Shown: positions 26,290-35,309, counted from the stretch's first letter. The stretch is 64,000 bases of DNA from Flavobacterium sp. H122 (GCF_004959765.1 NZ_SJZD01000005.1:228922-292921); one strand, 5' to 3'. Numbers and translations are program-made. The notes: generated by a model not told the origin, from the letters alone.

Positions 26290-26598
26290 TTACTGCCACT
26301 TATTTTGTTTGTCCTTTTCCATTAATTCTTTAATCTTTCTTTCCTCCCAATCTTTTCCCATTACCATACCAGGCATAAACACCGAAAGTCCGTGTGCCAA
26401 TAGTCCCAGTCCCCAGAAAAATGCGGTGAAAAAATTATGCAACTGAAAATAACTTTCACCTTCGTCCAACTCCTGTATATTAAAAACAACAATCATGATA
26501 TTTATAATTACATAAACTGCTGCATGAGTATAGAACCCTTTTATTTTCTTAACTCTTTTCAGAGCCTGCTGGTATTTTATTTCTTCTGTTGTATTCAT
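26290..26598 (-). CDS. 2TM domain-containing protein (third small copy)
   Basis: 102 residues, two hydrophobic helices (about residues 24-42 and 60-80). The family ends are visible: ALKRVKKIKGFYTHAAVYVI at the start and KDWEERKIKELMEKDKQ at the end. This 2TM module is repeated four times in this operon. The lone LytTR regulator follows about 145 bases later. Confidence 0.88.
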   Translation of the reverse strand: MNTTEEIKYQQALKRVKKIKGFYTHAAVYVIINIMIVVFNIQELDEGESYFQLHNFFTAFFWGLGLLAHGLSVFMPGMVMGKDWEERKIKELMEKDKQNKWQ

Positions 26599-26605
26599 TA
26601 TCTTT

Positions 26606-26923
26606 TTATTTAAAATCCTGCTTCTTTTTTTCTTCTTCCATGAATTGTTTTATCTTTTTCTGCTCCCAGTCTTTATTCAAAAAAGGAAACCAACTGAAGA
26701 CTCTGAAGCCGTGAAATAAAACACCTATACCCCACCCCAGCATAGGCCAGTAAAACCATAAATGATCCGGTGTGAATTTCAGGTTGATAAACACTAAAAA
26801 AGCATTTACCAACAGGTAGGCAATCAAATTTCCGTAAAATCCTTTTATTTCTTCCACGTGTTTTCTTGCACGTTCGTAACTTTCCATTTCTTCTCTGTTA
26901 AAGCTTTCCATAATTACTCCCAT
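26606..26923 (-). CDS. 2TM domain-containing protein (second small copy)
   Basis: 105 residues with the 2TM layout: ARKHVEEIKGFYGNLIAYLL, a second helix PMLGWGIGVLFHGFRVFSW, and KDWEQKKIKQFMEEEKK at the C-terminus. The GFYGNLI...F.VFINL...WF..P.LGWG pattern is closest to the module fused to the upstream kinase, suggesting duplication of that module. It overlaps the preceding gene by 10 bases if the first ATG is used; a coupled internal ATG at 26911 is an alternative. Confidence 0.88.
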   Translation of the reverse strand: MGVIMESFNREEMESYERARKHVEEIKGFYGNLIAYLLVNAFLVFINLKFTPDHLWFYWPMLGWGIGVLFHGFRVFSWFPFLNKDWEQKKIKQFMEEEKKKQDFK

Positions 26924-27249
26924 TTATTGTTTTCCAATTTTTCTTTATTCATTAACTGTCGAATTTTTCTTTGCTCCCAATTTCTACCTAATACTTTTTC
27001 TTTTAAAAGCAATGAAAAACCCTGAATTGAAATTGCTATTGTCCAAAAAAACATTACTGTTTCACCTATAAGTGTGAAAGGAAAAAAATTTATTCTTACC
27101 CCAAAATAAGTCTTACCCAAATAAACAGCCACAGCAATACAAAAGATGAACAAATGGATGTAGAAGTTTTTAATTTCCTCAACTTTTTTTCGAGCATTTT
27201 TTTCCAATTCTGATTGAGTTGTATAACTATTTTCCATCATTAGTTCCAT
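26914..27249 (-). CDS. 2TM domain-containing protein (first small copy)
   Basis: 111 residues: ARKKVEEIKNFYIHLFIFCI, second helix around VMFFWTIAISIQGFSLL, and RNWEQRKIRQLMNKEK near the end. It overlaps the kinase gene by 10 bases; the ATG at 27240 would give a TAATG coupling with the kinase stop and is an equally good start. The function of the family is unknown. Repeated genetic linkage to LytS/LytTR-type kinases suggests a membrane partner of the sensor. Confidence 0.88.
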   Translation of the reverse strand: MELMMENSYTTQSELEKNARKKVEEIKNFYIHLFIFCIAVAVYLGKTYFGVRINFFPFTLIGETVMFFWTIAISIQGFSLLLKEKVLGRNWEQRKIRQLMNKEKLENNKWE

Positions 27250-28580
27250 TTATTGTTTATCTTGTTTTCTTTATTAAGGATTTCTTTAATTTTTCTTTCC
27301 TCCCAGTTTTTACCGTAACCAAAGATTTCGAAAGCATGCATCAGCAACCCAAAACCCCAACCCAGCAACGGAAACCAAAACCATTGAAATTTTGAAGATG
27401 TCTGAAGATTAATAAACACTAGAAAAGGAATCACACAGCAGTATGAAATTAAATTTCCGTAAAATCCTTTCAGTTTTTCCACCCGGTCTTTTGCACGGGC
27501 GTAAGCTGTATTTTCGTTATATATATTTTGACTTTCCATATATGCAATTTGTTTTGTTAAAATCGGAATCATAACTCTAAAGACCGACTCATTTTGTTCG
27601 ATTAATACTTTCCGTTCAGAAATCAATCCGTAACGGTTTACAATATTCTGCAAACCAACGCCCTTACGATCCTGAAGCACTTCTTTCTTTTGCAGATTAT
27701 TTTCTACAATCAGATAATTATTCTGAATATAAATTTTGATGTGCAGCGGTTTCTTTTCGCTTACCACATTATGTTTGATCGTATTTTCCAAAAGCAATTG
27801 TAAAGAGAGTGGTACCACTTTAGCTTCGCTGTTATTAAAATCGGTAGGCAATTCGAATGTGATACTGTTTTCAAACCGCATCTTCAGTAAATTCATGTAC
27901 GTTTTTGCAAACGATAATTCTTCATCAACCGAAACCAGTTCTTTATCCTTTTGTTCCAAAACGTATCGGTAAATTTTAGATAACGAAGTGGTAAACCGTT
28001 GTGCCTGATCCGGATTTTCCTCAATCAAAGAACTTAACACATTCAAGCTGTTGAACAAGAAATGCGGATCTATTTGATTTTTCAGTGTTTCAAACTTGGC
28101 CGAAGCCGTTCCTGCAATTACTTTTTGTTCTTTCAGTTTATTTTCCTGATAGGCTCTGTAAAAATGAAAAGCGTAGAGCGAAACGGAAACTATAAAAGTA
28201 ATTACGATAGCAAACACATAATTTGAAGCACTTTCATTGGCTATAAAATCAGCAAAAGTTTTCTTTTTGACAATTACATCCTCGGTAATCCGGAGCAGAA
28301 AAATAACCAGCAGCGAAACCATAAATGAAGCTACAAAACCGATGACAATTCTTTTAACCGAAAATCTGTTTTCTTCGAAAATTCTATCCAGTAAAACAAA
28401 GACCGCTTTGTTGGCATAACCTAATGAAAAGGTATAAAGCATGGTGTAAAGAAAACTTATCAGCAGATGATTGTTTAATTTTATCTCGCTACCGTAGGCC
28501 AAATTGATTAATTGAATGATAATAAATACAATTATCCCAAAAAAGAATACTTTACCTATTTCCTTATTACTTATTTTCAT
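27240..28580 (-). CDS. LytS/YpdA-type sensor histidine kinase fused to a C-terminal 2TM domain
   Basis: 446 residues. Four N-terminal membrane helices (about residues 10-30, 38-60, 76-98 and 121-142) precede a His_kinase (PF06580) segment with phosphoacceptor His173 in QIDPHFLFNSLNVLSSL. An HATPase region has LSLQLLLENTIKHN and GVGLQNIVNRYGL. After about residue 350 a complete 2TM module follows (ARAKDRVEKLKGFYGNLISY ... KNWEERKIKEILNKENK), homologous to the three following small genes. Kinase and regulator are at opposite ends of the same operon, with the 2TM genes between. The signal sensed is unknown. Confidence 0.9.
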   Translation of the reverse strand: MKISNKEIGKVFFFGIIVFIIIQLINLAYGSEIKLNNHLLISFLYTMLYTFSLGYANKAVFVLLDRIFEENRFSVKRIVIGFVASFMVSLLVIFLLRITEDVIVKKKTFADFIANESASNYVFAIVITFIVSVSLYAFHFYRAYQENKLKEQKVIAGTASAKFETLKNQIDPHFLFNSLNVLSSLIEENPDQAQRFTTSLSKIYRYVLEQKDKELVSVDEELSFAKTYMNLLKMRFENSITFELPTDFNNSEAKVVPLSLQLLLENTIKHNVVSEKKPLHIKIYIQNNYLIVENNLQKKEVLQDRKGVGLQNIVNRYGLISERKVLIEQNESVFRVMIPILTKQIAYMESQNIYNENTAYARAKDRVEKLKGFYGNLISYCCVIPFLVFINLQTSSKFQWFWFPLLGWGFGLLMHAFEIFGYGKNWEERKIKEILNKENKINNKWN

Positions 28581-28603
28581 TAAGCTATGCTTTTGTTATT
28601 ATA

Positions 28604-29227
28604 TTATTTACAGTTTTCTGCAGTTTGTTTTGCTCTGTCCAATCCCCAGTTTGGATGAAAAGAAGATTCAGGTTTAAAATTAGCAAAAAGATCTATAGAA
28701 CGGCTAACTTCTGCACAAATAGGTTGTGTATCGGCTCCTGACCATTTTGCTCCTCCCAATGCAAATTCAGCGCAACAAAAAACAACACGTGGATTGTTGG
28801 GAGCAATAGCTTTTGCTTTTGCATATTCACCGTTTGCAAGCATTGTATATTTCATTCCGTTTGTCATTGGATCCTGAACTAGGGTTGCTGTGTAAATCAA
28901 AGCCTGCATTACATTGATCTCGGCGTTGTTTTGACTTTTTGAACCTGCATTGTTTAATGCTGTCTGTGCTTTTTCAATTAAAGTGGTTGATTTTTCTCTG
29001 TTTTCCGGTTTGAAAGCTTCAGTACAATTGATTAGAGCTACATAATAATCCGGCAGCCAATTTGCTTTTTCAGCGGTTGCAATTCTTTCAAATAAAGCCG
29101 AAGCTTCTGCCGATTTACCTTCTTTCCAAACCCCGAAGGCTTTTCCCATCCCTTGCTCAAATTTTCCATCCTGTCCAAAAACTGCTGAACAAACTAACAC
29201 TAATACTGTTGTGATTAATCGTACCAT
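28604..29227 (-). CDS. secreted TPR-like helical protein
   Basis: 207 residues with a signal peptide (MVRLITTVLVLVCSAVFGQ) and a mature part of repeated helix pairs (GMGKAFGVWKEGKSAEASAL, LLPDYYVAL-like, AKAIAPNNPRVVFCCAEFAL) that looks like TPR. The C-terminus has several Cys residues. It lies 23 bases upstream of the kinase gene on the same strand, so it may be the first gene of the kinase operon. No known function. Bacteroidota genomes often carry this kind of protein close to TonB receptors. Confidence 0.8.
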   Translation of the reverse strand: MVRLITTVLVLVCSAVFGQDGKFEQGMGKAFGVWKEGKSAEASALFERIATAEKANWLPDYYVALINCTEAFKPENREKSTTLIEKAQTALNNAGSKSQNNAEINVMQALIYTATLVQDPMTNGMKYTMLANGEYAKAKAIAPNNPRVVFCCAEFALGGAKWSGADTQPICAEVSRSIDLFANFKPESSFHPNWGLDRAKQTAENCK

Positions 29228-29362
29228 AATAATTTAGTTTAAAATTGTTTTTTATTGATTATTGATTCTTTTATTATTCCTGACCAAAATTACTTTGGTA
29301 CTGTCTCTTTTAAAATTTATACTTACCGAACTGTCGTTTTTTGATGATGAATTGTTTTATTT

Positions 29363-29484
29363 TAGACTTCTTAGATGGTTGGATTTTTAGATTATTGGAT
29401 TTATAATAATTTATTTTCTCTTCTTTTCTAATAATCCAAGAAGTCCAATGATTTAAAAATCCAACCATCTAATAATCCAGTCTA
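29363..29484. repeat. long imperfect inverted repeat downstream of the TonB receptor gene
   Basis: The left arm (TAGACTTCTTAGATGGTTGG then ATTTTTAGATTATTGGATTT) pairs with the right arm that ends at 29484 and includes the receptor gene's stop codon. Each arm is about 45 bases, with several mismatches and a central T-rich loop. It can fold as one large hairpin on either strand and may serve as a terminator or be a miniature mobile repeat. The GATTATTGGATT / AGATGGTTGGATT wording is repetitive within each arm. Confidence 0.7.
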
Positions 29485-31635
29485 CAAATTATCCAATTGA
29501 TTTGTTTTCTTATCATTACTGATAGTCCAAAAGAAACCCACAAAGAAGAATCGATCTGCCGGCTGCCCTATTACCTGTCTTTGATAAACACCACTCAAAT
29601 CAGGCGAGTTGGCATATTGATACCCAAATACATTATCTCTTCCTAAAATGTTAGTCACCGAGAAGAATAGAATTTTTTGCTGTGATAACAAATAAGCCCA
29701 GCTCATACTCAAATTGTTGTATTCTTTTGTTTTTCCGTTCATAAATTGTGTCTGATTAGGATTATTATAAGGTCTGCCCGAAGCAAATGTATTAGTGACA
29801 CTTATTTGCGATTTCCAGTCCTGAATCCAATATTTACCAACCCATGAAAGTGTATGATCAGCCACAAACGTTGGTTTAACTTCTTTGCTGTAATTTTTAA
29901 AATTCCGTTTACTGTCAGTTAGAGTATAGGTAATCCAATAATCTATTTTTTTAAAAGTCCTGCTGTCTCTCCAAAAAATATCCAATCCTTTTGCGTAACC
30001 AAAACCTTGATTATTATAATCACTGTTAAATACAGGAGTGGCAGTATTATACTTTATTAAGTCATCATATTTTTTATAATATACTTCTGCACGTAAAGTT
30101 CTTTTAGCAACAGAATGCATATAATTTAAAATGTAATGCTGTGTTTTCTCAAAGTCCAGATTTTGAAAATATTTCAAATAATCCTGTTTAGGAGCCTGAT
30201 GAAAATCACCATAAGCCAAAGAAAACTGACTTGCTTTTGACACTTTATAAGCTAAAGAAATTCTGGGTTCAAAAACATTTTTATTCAACAAATCATTCCG
30301 CATCACTCTAACGCCTGATTTTAGAGCAAATTCAGGAGAGAAAAAGAAATCAGTTTCAGCAAACAAAGCGCCTACATTGCTTTTATATCCGTATTTAAAA
30401 CTTTCACCCGATTTTGGTTTAAAGCTCTCATCAAAATCAGTAACAAAATAATCCCCTCCAAATGCAATCCCAATCTTATCAGATAGTTTGTTCTCCAATT
30501 TAGCCTTCAAATGTGATGCAATTTCCTGATTTTTCAGTTGGTCCTGTTCAATCCCAATCCTTACATTGTTTATTCCTAAACTTCCTCCCGTAGTAATTGT
30601 CCATCCATTTCCAAATTTCCCTTTATAATTACTATTCACATATAAGTTATTGTTTTTATTATCGATTCGTATTGGGTTGGTGTTATTTATATCATCCTGA
30701 TTCAAATCAAAAGCCGCTGTTTCAAAGGCAGCATATAATTTGAATAATCCTTTATTAAACTTATATCTATAGATACTTTCCCCTGAGATAGATTGGTATG
30801 GTTTATTCCAATCCGCTTTTTGAGGTACTAACCACTGATAAGGCTGTAAATTGATATAGGAAGTATTAAAACTTAAAGAACTTTTCTGCCATTTTTTTGT
30901 TTTTCCTAAGCCCAAACCAACAGTCATAAAGCTTACATCAGTCTGATCCTGATCGGGTTCAGAAATTGAATTCATTAATAAAACACTGGAAAGGGCATCA
31001 CCATATTCGGCTGAATATCCTCCGGTTGAAAAAGTCATACCTTTAAATAAAAAAGGTGAAAACCTTCCTCGTGTGGGCATATTATTGGCACTAACCCCGT
31101 AAGGCTGAGCCACTCTTACCCCATCGATGTATGTTTGTGTTTCATCGCTTTCACCGCCTCTGACAAATAACCGGCCGCTTTCGCCGACAACCTGTGCGCC
31201 CGGAAGCGTTTGCAATGCTCCCACAATATCACCTACAGAACCGGCAGTACTTACAATATCCAAAGGTTTTAAAACAGAACCTTTACTGTTATCCCCTGCT
31301 TTAAATGAGCCGGCTGTTATTACAACAGCATCAAGAGAATTCATGCCGGCTTTTAAAACATACGTCTGAAAAATGCATTTCTCAATTTCAACAGGAGTTT
31401 TCAAATCATCAAATCCAAGTAATGAAATATTTAGTATTTGTTTTCCTTTTTCAGTTGTTTCAAATAAAAACTCACCTTTTTCGTTGGTCGTTGCCCCATC
31501 ATAAGTACCTTCAATAAATACATTAGCACCAACTAAAGGTTTATTTTTTTTGTCAATTACTTTTCCTTCAATTTTAAACTGAGCGAAAGCATTTATAGAA
31601 ATAAGCAATAATGTAAGTTGTAATAAAGATTTCAT
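29482..31635 (-). CDS. TonB-dependent outer-membrane receptor
   Basis: 717 residues from the ATG at 31635, chosen because it begins the signal peptide MKSLLQLTLLLISINAFAQ. Next comes a CarboxypepD_reg-like domain (FKIEGKVIDKKNKPLVGANV ... GEFLFETTEKGKQILNIS), then a plug domain (VGDIVGALQTLPGAQVVGES, RLFVRGGESDETQTYIDGV) and a 22-strand-type beta barrel ending in an aromatic residue-rich strand (RFFFVGFFWTI). There is no SusD partner next to it, so it is more like a siderophore/metal or small-molecule receptor than a SusCD glycan importer. The ligand is unknown. Confidence 0.92.
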   Translation of the reverse strand: MKSLLQLTLLLISINAFAQFKIEGKVIDKKNKPLVGANVFIEGTYDGATTNEKGEFLFETTEKGKQILNISLLGFDDLKTPVEIEKCIFQTYVLKAGMNSLDAVVITAGSFKAGDNSKGSVLKPLDIVSTAGSVGDIVGALQTLPGAQVVGESGRLFVRGGESDETQTYIDGVRVAQPYGVSANNMPTRGRFSPFLFKGMTFSTGGYSAEYGDALSSVLLMNSISEPDQDQTDVSFMTVGLGLGKTKKWQKSSLSFNTSYINLQPYQWLVPQKADWNKPYQSISGESIYRYKFNKGLFKLYAAFETAAFDLNQDDINNTNPIRIDNKNNNLYVNSNYKGKFGNGWTITTGGSLGINNVRIGIEQDQLKNQEIASHLKAKLENKLSDKIGIAFGGDYFVTDFDESFKPKSGESFKYGYKSNVGALFAETDFFFSPEFALKSGVRVMRNDLLNKNVFEPRISLAYKVSKASQFSLAYGDFHQAPKQDYLKYFQNLDFEKTQHYILNYMHSVAKRTLRAEVYYKKYDDLIKYNTATPVFNSDYNNQGFGYAKGLDIFWRDSRTFKKIDYWITYTLTDSKRNFKNYSKEVKPTFVADHTLSWVGKYWIQDWKSQISVTNTFASGRPYNNPNQTQFMNGKTKEYNNLSMSWAYLLSQQKILFFSVTNILGRDNVFGYQYANSPDLSGVYQRQVIGQPADRFFFVGFFWTISNDKKTNQLDNL

Positions 31636-31773
31636 GATTCTGTTTATTTGATGAACCAAAATTGCCATGAAATCCTTACCAATTAAATTTAAGTTGACCG
31701 AATTGTCGATTTTGATGGACGAAATGTTTTCTTTAGAGTAAAAGAATAGAAAAAAAGATAAAAAGACATTTAA

Positions 31774-31781
31774 TATCTTTG
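31774..31781 (+). promoter_or_regulatory. promoter -7 motif TATCTTTG
   Basis: TAnnTTTG match 15 bases before the ATG at 31796. Confidence 0.5.
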
Positions 31782-31795
31782 TGTAAATTCAATGA

Positions 31796-32251
31796 ATGAT
31801 GAAAAACGCTATCTACTTTTTATTCTTAATTTCAACAACCATTTTTGCTCAAGAAAACAAATCTGTTTATGACGAAACCCTAGCTGTTAAAGTTGGTGCC
31901 GATGAGCACGGTATGAAAAACTATGTTTTTTGTATTTTAAAAACAGGAAGCAACACAACTGCAACAGCTGAAGAAAAGAAAAAATATTTTGAAGGACACA
32001 TGGCAAACATTAATAGATTAGCTAAAGAAGGCAAATTGGTTATTGCCGGACCTTTCATGAAAAATGACAAAAACTATCGGGGTATCTTTATTTTTAACTG
32101 CAAAACAGTTGAAGAAGCTCAAAAACTGGTCGAAACAGATCCGGCTGTTCGAGCTAAAATTTTTGATGTGGAACTTACCCCTTGGTATTCTTCAGCAGCT
32201 TTAATGCTTACTCCGGAATTACACGATAAAGTAGCCAAAAAATCGTTTTAA
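31796..32251 (+). CDS. exported YciI-like protein
   Basis: 151 residues, with a signal peptide (MMKNAIYFLFLISTTIFAQ) and a YciI/ferredoxin-like domain. The domain shows YVFCILKTGSNTTATAEEKK, FEGHMANINRLAKEGKLVIAGPF (conserved His and the GPF segment) and FIFNCKTVEEAQKLVETDPAV, then DVELTPWYSS. YciI proteins are usually cytoplasmic dimers of about 95 residues; an exported version of this kind is typical of Bacteroidota and probably periplasmic. Activity unknown. The neighbouring genes on the same strand (HPP, DUF, VOC) have short gaps and may form one unit. Confidence 0.85.
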   Translation: MMKNAIYFLFLISTTIFAQENKSVYDETLAVKVGADEHGMKNYVFCILKTGSNTTATAEEKKKYFEGHMANINRLAKEGKLVIAGPFMKNDKNYRGIFIFNCKTVEEAQKLVETDPAVRAKIFDVELTPWYSSAALMLTPELHDKVAKKSF

Positions 32252-32275
32252 ATAAATTTTTACTTACAACACGCC

Positions 32276-32896
32276 ATGCCAATAACCAAAATTAAAAAAG
32301 GGTATCGCAAAACACGCTATATTCTTTACAAAGAAACTTTAGTTGATTTTAAAGAACACTTTTGGGCATTTACAGGCGCTTTTACAGGCATGGGAATCAT
32401 TGCTTATTTACAGTATAATGCCTTCCCTAAAGAAGACTTTGTATTCCTCATTGGGTCTTTTGGAGCCTCATGTGTTTTAGTGTACGGTGTAATTCAGAGT
32501 CCGCTGGCACAACCCCGGAATTTAATAGGCGGCCATGTAATTTCAGCCATTGCCGGTGTTACTGCCGCTAAACTTTTTCCTGATATCATTTGGCTGGCTT
32601 CAGCTTTGGCAGTTGCGGGAGCTATAGTTTTAATGCAGGTTACAAAAACACTGCATCCTCCGGGCGGGGCTACCGCCTTGATTGCGGTAACGGGATCACC
32701 GGCCATTTTAAAATTAGGCTATTGGTATGTCATAACACCTGTTTTGACGGGAGCTCTGATACTTTTTTCAGTCGCATTGGTTTTTAATAATATGACTTCC
32801 AACAGGCAGTATCCTACCAGCAAAAAGTTTACTAAATTTAAAAACAAAATCAGTAACCGAATAAAACCAAACAACGATGCCGCACCTATTAGCTAA
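32276..32896 (+). CDS. HPP family membrane protein
   Basis: 206 residues with four predicted membrane helices and the diagnostic HPP motif TKTLHPPGGATALIAVTGS in the third. It begins with a basic cytoplasmic segment, then AFTGAFTGMGIIAYL and LIGSFGASCVLVYGVI. HPP proteins are inner-membrane proteins; a role in nitrite transport has been reported for plant and cyanobacterial relatives, and the bacterial role is not settled. The end overlaps the next gene by 20 bases. Confidence 0.9.
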   Translation: MPITKIKKGYRKTRYILYKETLVDFKEHFWAFTGAFTGMGIIAYLQYNAFPKEDFVFLIGSFGASCVLVYGVIQSPLAQPRNLIGGHVISAIAGVTAAKLFPDIIWLASALAVAGAIVLMQVTKTLHPPGGATALIAVTGSPAILKLGYWYVITPVLTGALILFSVALVFNNMTSNRQYPTSKKFTKFKNKISNRIKPNNDAAPIS

Positions 32897-33137
32897 ACTT
32901 ACCAATGTACCTTTGGAAGTTATAAAAGAAGTATTACATAAAGATGCTGAATTCCACGCTTCTCAGGGAATGTATCTGGAACATATTTGGGAGAACGCTG
33001 ATGTTGAAAATGAAGTCCAATTCCTTTTCCGAATTGATGATATCACAGCAACTAAAATTTTAATTGATAAATTACATTCAGATGCATTGGCAGAAAATCC
33101 TGGTGCCAATTTACCTGCAATGACTTATTTCTTATAA
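32877..33137 (+). CDS. small conserved cytoplasmic protein
   Basis: 86 residues, no signal peptide, acidic (MPHLLAKLTNVPLEVIKEVL ... NLPAMTYFL). It overlaps both neighbours (20 bases with the HPP gene, 1 base with the VOC gene, TAATG), so it is translationally coupled in one operon. I recall it only as a conserved Bacteroidota protein; no motif suggests a reaction. Confidence 0.75.
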   Translation: MPHLLAKLTNVPLEVIKEVLHKDAEFHASQGMYLEHIWENADVENEVQFLFRIDDITATKILIDKLHSDALAENPGANLPAMTYFL

Positions 33138-33526
33138 TGCTGAAGTTAAATAAAGTACACCATATTGCCATAATTTGTTCCGATTATGAAAAATCGAAGC
33201 GTTTTTACACCCGTATTTTAGGTTTGGAAATTGTTCGGGAAGTTTTTAGAACCGAAAGACAATCCTATAAACTTGATTTGGCCATCAATGGAAACTATGC
33301 CATCGAATTATTTTCATTCCCTCATCCGCCGGAAAGAGTTTCGAGACCCGAAGCTGCTGGTTTGAGACATTTGGCTTTTGAAGTAGATAATATAGAAGAA
33401 ACCAGAAATTATTTACTTTCGCAAAACATTGAATCAGAAACCATAAGAATAGACGAATACACTAAAAAGGAATTCTTCTTTATTGCTGATCCTGACAATT
33501 TACCAATCGAATTTTATCAAAAGTAA
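33137..33526 (+). CDS. VOC family (glyoxalase-like) protein
   Basis: 129 residues with two beta-alpha-beta-beta-beta modules of the vicinal oxygen chelate fold. Metal-ligand positions are His in LNKVHHIAIICSDYEKSKRF (first module), Glu in AIELFSFP, His in GLRHLAFEVDNIEET and Glu in NLPIEFYQK. The whole is close to the SMU1112c/YaeR-type lactoylglutathione lyase-related subgroup. The substrate is not certain; bacillithiol rather than glutathione is expected in this organism (bshC is in the window). Confidence 0.9.
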   Translation: MLKLNKVHHIAIICSDYEKSKRFYTRILGLEIVREVFRTERQSYKLDLAINGNYAIELFSFPHPPERVSRPEAAGLRHLAFEVDNIEETRNYLLSQNIESETIRIDEYTKKEFFFIADPDNLPIEFYQK

Positions 33527-33580
33527 CCAAAATGTTTTCAACAAATCTGAAAACTAAAATCTAAAATCTAAAATTATAAT

Positions 33581-33588
33581 TACCTTTG
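33581..33588 (+). promoter_or_regulatory. promoter -7 motif TACCTTTG
   Basis: TAnnTTTG match 24 bases upstream of the ATG at 33612. Confidence 0.5.
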
Positions 33589-33611
33589 ACCCTCGCAAAT
33601 TAATTAGTGTT

Positions 33612-34148
33612 ATGATATATAAATTCAGAGTCATTCTTGACGCGGAAGAAGATGTTTTTAGAGACATTGCAATTGATGAAAATGATAGTTTAGAAGATTT
33701 ACACAACACTATCGTAAACGCCTTTGGGTTTGACGGTATGGAAATGGCAGCATTTTATACTTGTGATGACAAATGGAATCAGGATGAGGAAATTCCTTTG
33801 TTTGACACAGGTGATAACCCCGGCGAAGGTCTTACAATGGCTGATCATATACTGTCATCAACTTTTGACAAAGAAAACACAAAAATGATTTATGTGTATG
33901 ATTTCATGAATATGTGGACATTCTTTGTAGAATTGGCAGCTGTCGAAGAAGCAGAAAGCGGTGTCAGCTACCCTGATTTATTATTTACACACGGTATTAT
34001 GCCTTCATTGGCACCCAACAAAGATTTTGAAGCCGATAATGACGATTCATTCAACGAATTTGAAGACGATTATGATGAGGAAGATCTCGATATGTTCGAC
34101 GGAGACGATTCGTTTGAAGATTACGGTTTTGAAGAAAACTGGAATTAA
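33612..34148 (+). CDS. plasmid pRiA4b ORF-3-like / TnpR passenger family protein
   Basis: 178 residues. The N-terminal about 120 residues (MIYKFRVILDAEEDVFRDIA, DLHNTIVNAFGFDGMEMAAF, DDKWNQDEEIPLFDTG) match the beta-grasp-like pRiA4b ORF-3 family (PF07929). The rest is a strongly acidic tail rich in Asp/Glu. No transposon ends are visible around it, and many chromosomes carry such proteins, so I read it as a resident gene. Function is not established. Confidence 0.85.
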   Translation: MIYKFRVILDAEEDVFRDIAIDENDSLEDLHNTIVNAFGFDGMEMAAFYTCDDKWNQDEEIPLFDTGDNPGEGLTMADHILSSTFDKENTKMIYVYDFMNMWTFFVELAAVEEAESGVSYPDLLFTHGIMPSLAPNKDFEADNDDSFNEFEDDYDEEDLDMFDGDDSFEDYGFEENWN

Positions 34149-34250
34149 TTTTCAGCTAAAAGCTGTAAGCAATATGCTTTAAGCTTCCATACATTAATTA
34201 TTATTTTAAAAAGCTAAAAGCTTACTGCTAATAGCCAGCAATCAAAACAA

Positions 34251-35309
34251 ATGATAAACTTATTCAACACCCACATAGAAAATCTATCCATCCATCGTGT
34301 AGGAAATAAAAGCCGTAACGAAGCAATATTCCTTTCAGACCAACCTTATGGTCTAAACGATGAGATTATGCCATTATTGAAGGAATTTTTCTTTAAACCT
34401 TTTAGAAGCGGAGAAGAAAACTACTATCAATTTGCACACGATGTAGATTTAGAATACAATGAAATGTTCAACCTGGCTACTGAAATTTTCAATAACCCTG
34501 GTAATGTTCATGGAATTTCTAAAAAAATCACTCAACATCTATTTGAGCAATCTAACCATCCGCATATAAAAAACGGAGAAGTTTATGTGGCATACTTAAC
34601 CAATGTTTCTATCGATAACAAACCAGTAGATGCCATTGGAATTTTTAAAAGTGAAATTAAATCGGATTTCCTTCAGTTTGAAGAAAAAGACACTAACCTT
34701 GAAATGATTTTACAGCAAGGAATTAATCTTCAAAAATTAGACAAAGGCTGTTTGATCTTCAACTATAAAAAAGAAGAAGGCTACAAAATTCTAACCGTTG
34801 ACAGCAACAGATATGATGCCCGTTATTGGCTGGAGCATTTCCTTTCAGTAGATGCTTTTCAGGATGAAAATTTCATGACTAAAAAGTATTTGAAATTCTG
34901 TCAGGATTTTGCAAAAGAAGTTGTTTTACCGGCAGAAGACAAAAAAGAAGAAGTTTTATTCATGAACCGTGCGGTAAACCATTTTGCTAAAAACGATAAT
35001 TTTGAAGAAACCAATTTCTTAAACGAAGTAATTGACAATCCAGATTTGATATCAGAGTTCAAAAATTTCAAAGTAGACAAAGGTGAAAAATACAGCATTG
35101 AAGATTTAACCACCTTCCCTATTGCAAATGCCGCGGTTACTGACGCACGACGTAAAATGAAAAATGTAATCGAATTGGATACAAATATTCAAATCAAATT
35201 GGATTTTGTAAATCCCGAAAGTGCCGAAAAATTTGTAGAAAAAGGCTGGGATGAGGAAAAACAAATGTATTATTACTTAGTTTACTTCAACAAAGAACAA
35301 AAATCGTAA
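34251..35309 (+). CDS. nucleoid-associated protein (NdpA/YejK family)
   Basis: 352 residues, without signal peptide or membrane segment. The opening MINLFNTHIENLSIHRVGNK and the later NNYYQFAHDVDLEYNEM-like and KNGEVYVAYLTNVSIDNKPV segments are as in the 37-kDa nucleoid-associated protein family (PF04245). It should bind DNA nonspecifically. It stands alone, with a 102-base gap upstream and 157 bases downstream. Confidence 0.85.
   Translation: MINLFNTHIENLSIHRVGNKSRNEAIFLSDQPYGLNDEIMPLLKEFFFKPFRSGEENYYQFAHDVDLEYNEMFNLATEIFNNPGNVHGISKKITQHLFEQSNHPHIKNGEVYVAYLTNVSIDNKPVDAIGIFKSEIKSDFLQFEEKDTNLEMILQQGINLQKLDKGCLIFNYKKEEGYKILTVDSNRYDARYWLEHFLSVDAFQDENFMTKKYLKFCQDFAKEVVLPAEDKKEEVLFMNRAVNHFAKNDNFEETNFLNEVIDNPDLISEFKNFKVDKGEKYSIEDLTTFPIANAAVTDARRKMKNVIELDTNIQIKLDFVNPESAEKFVEKGWDEEKQMYYYLVYFNKEQKS

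Noticed and set aside
33612..34148. IS or transposon passenger
   Set aside because: The family name refers to plasmid and IS1096 relatives, but no transposase, inverted repeats or target duplication is seen nearby.
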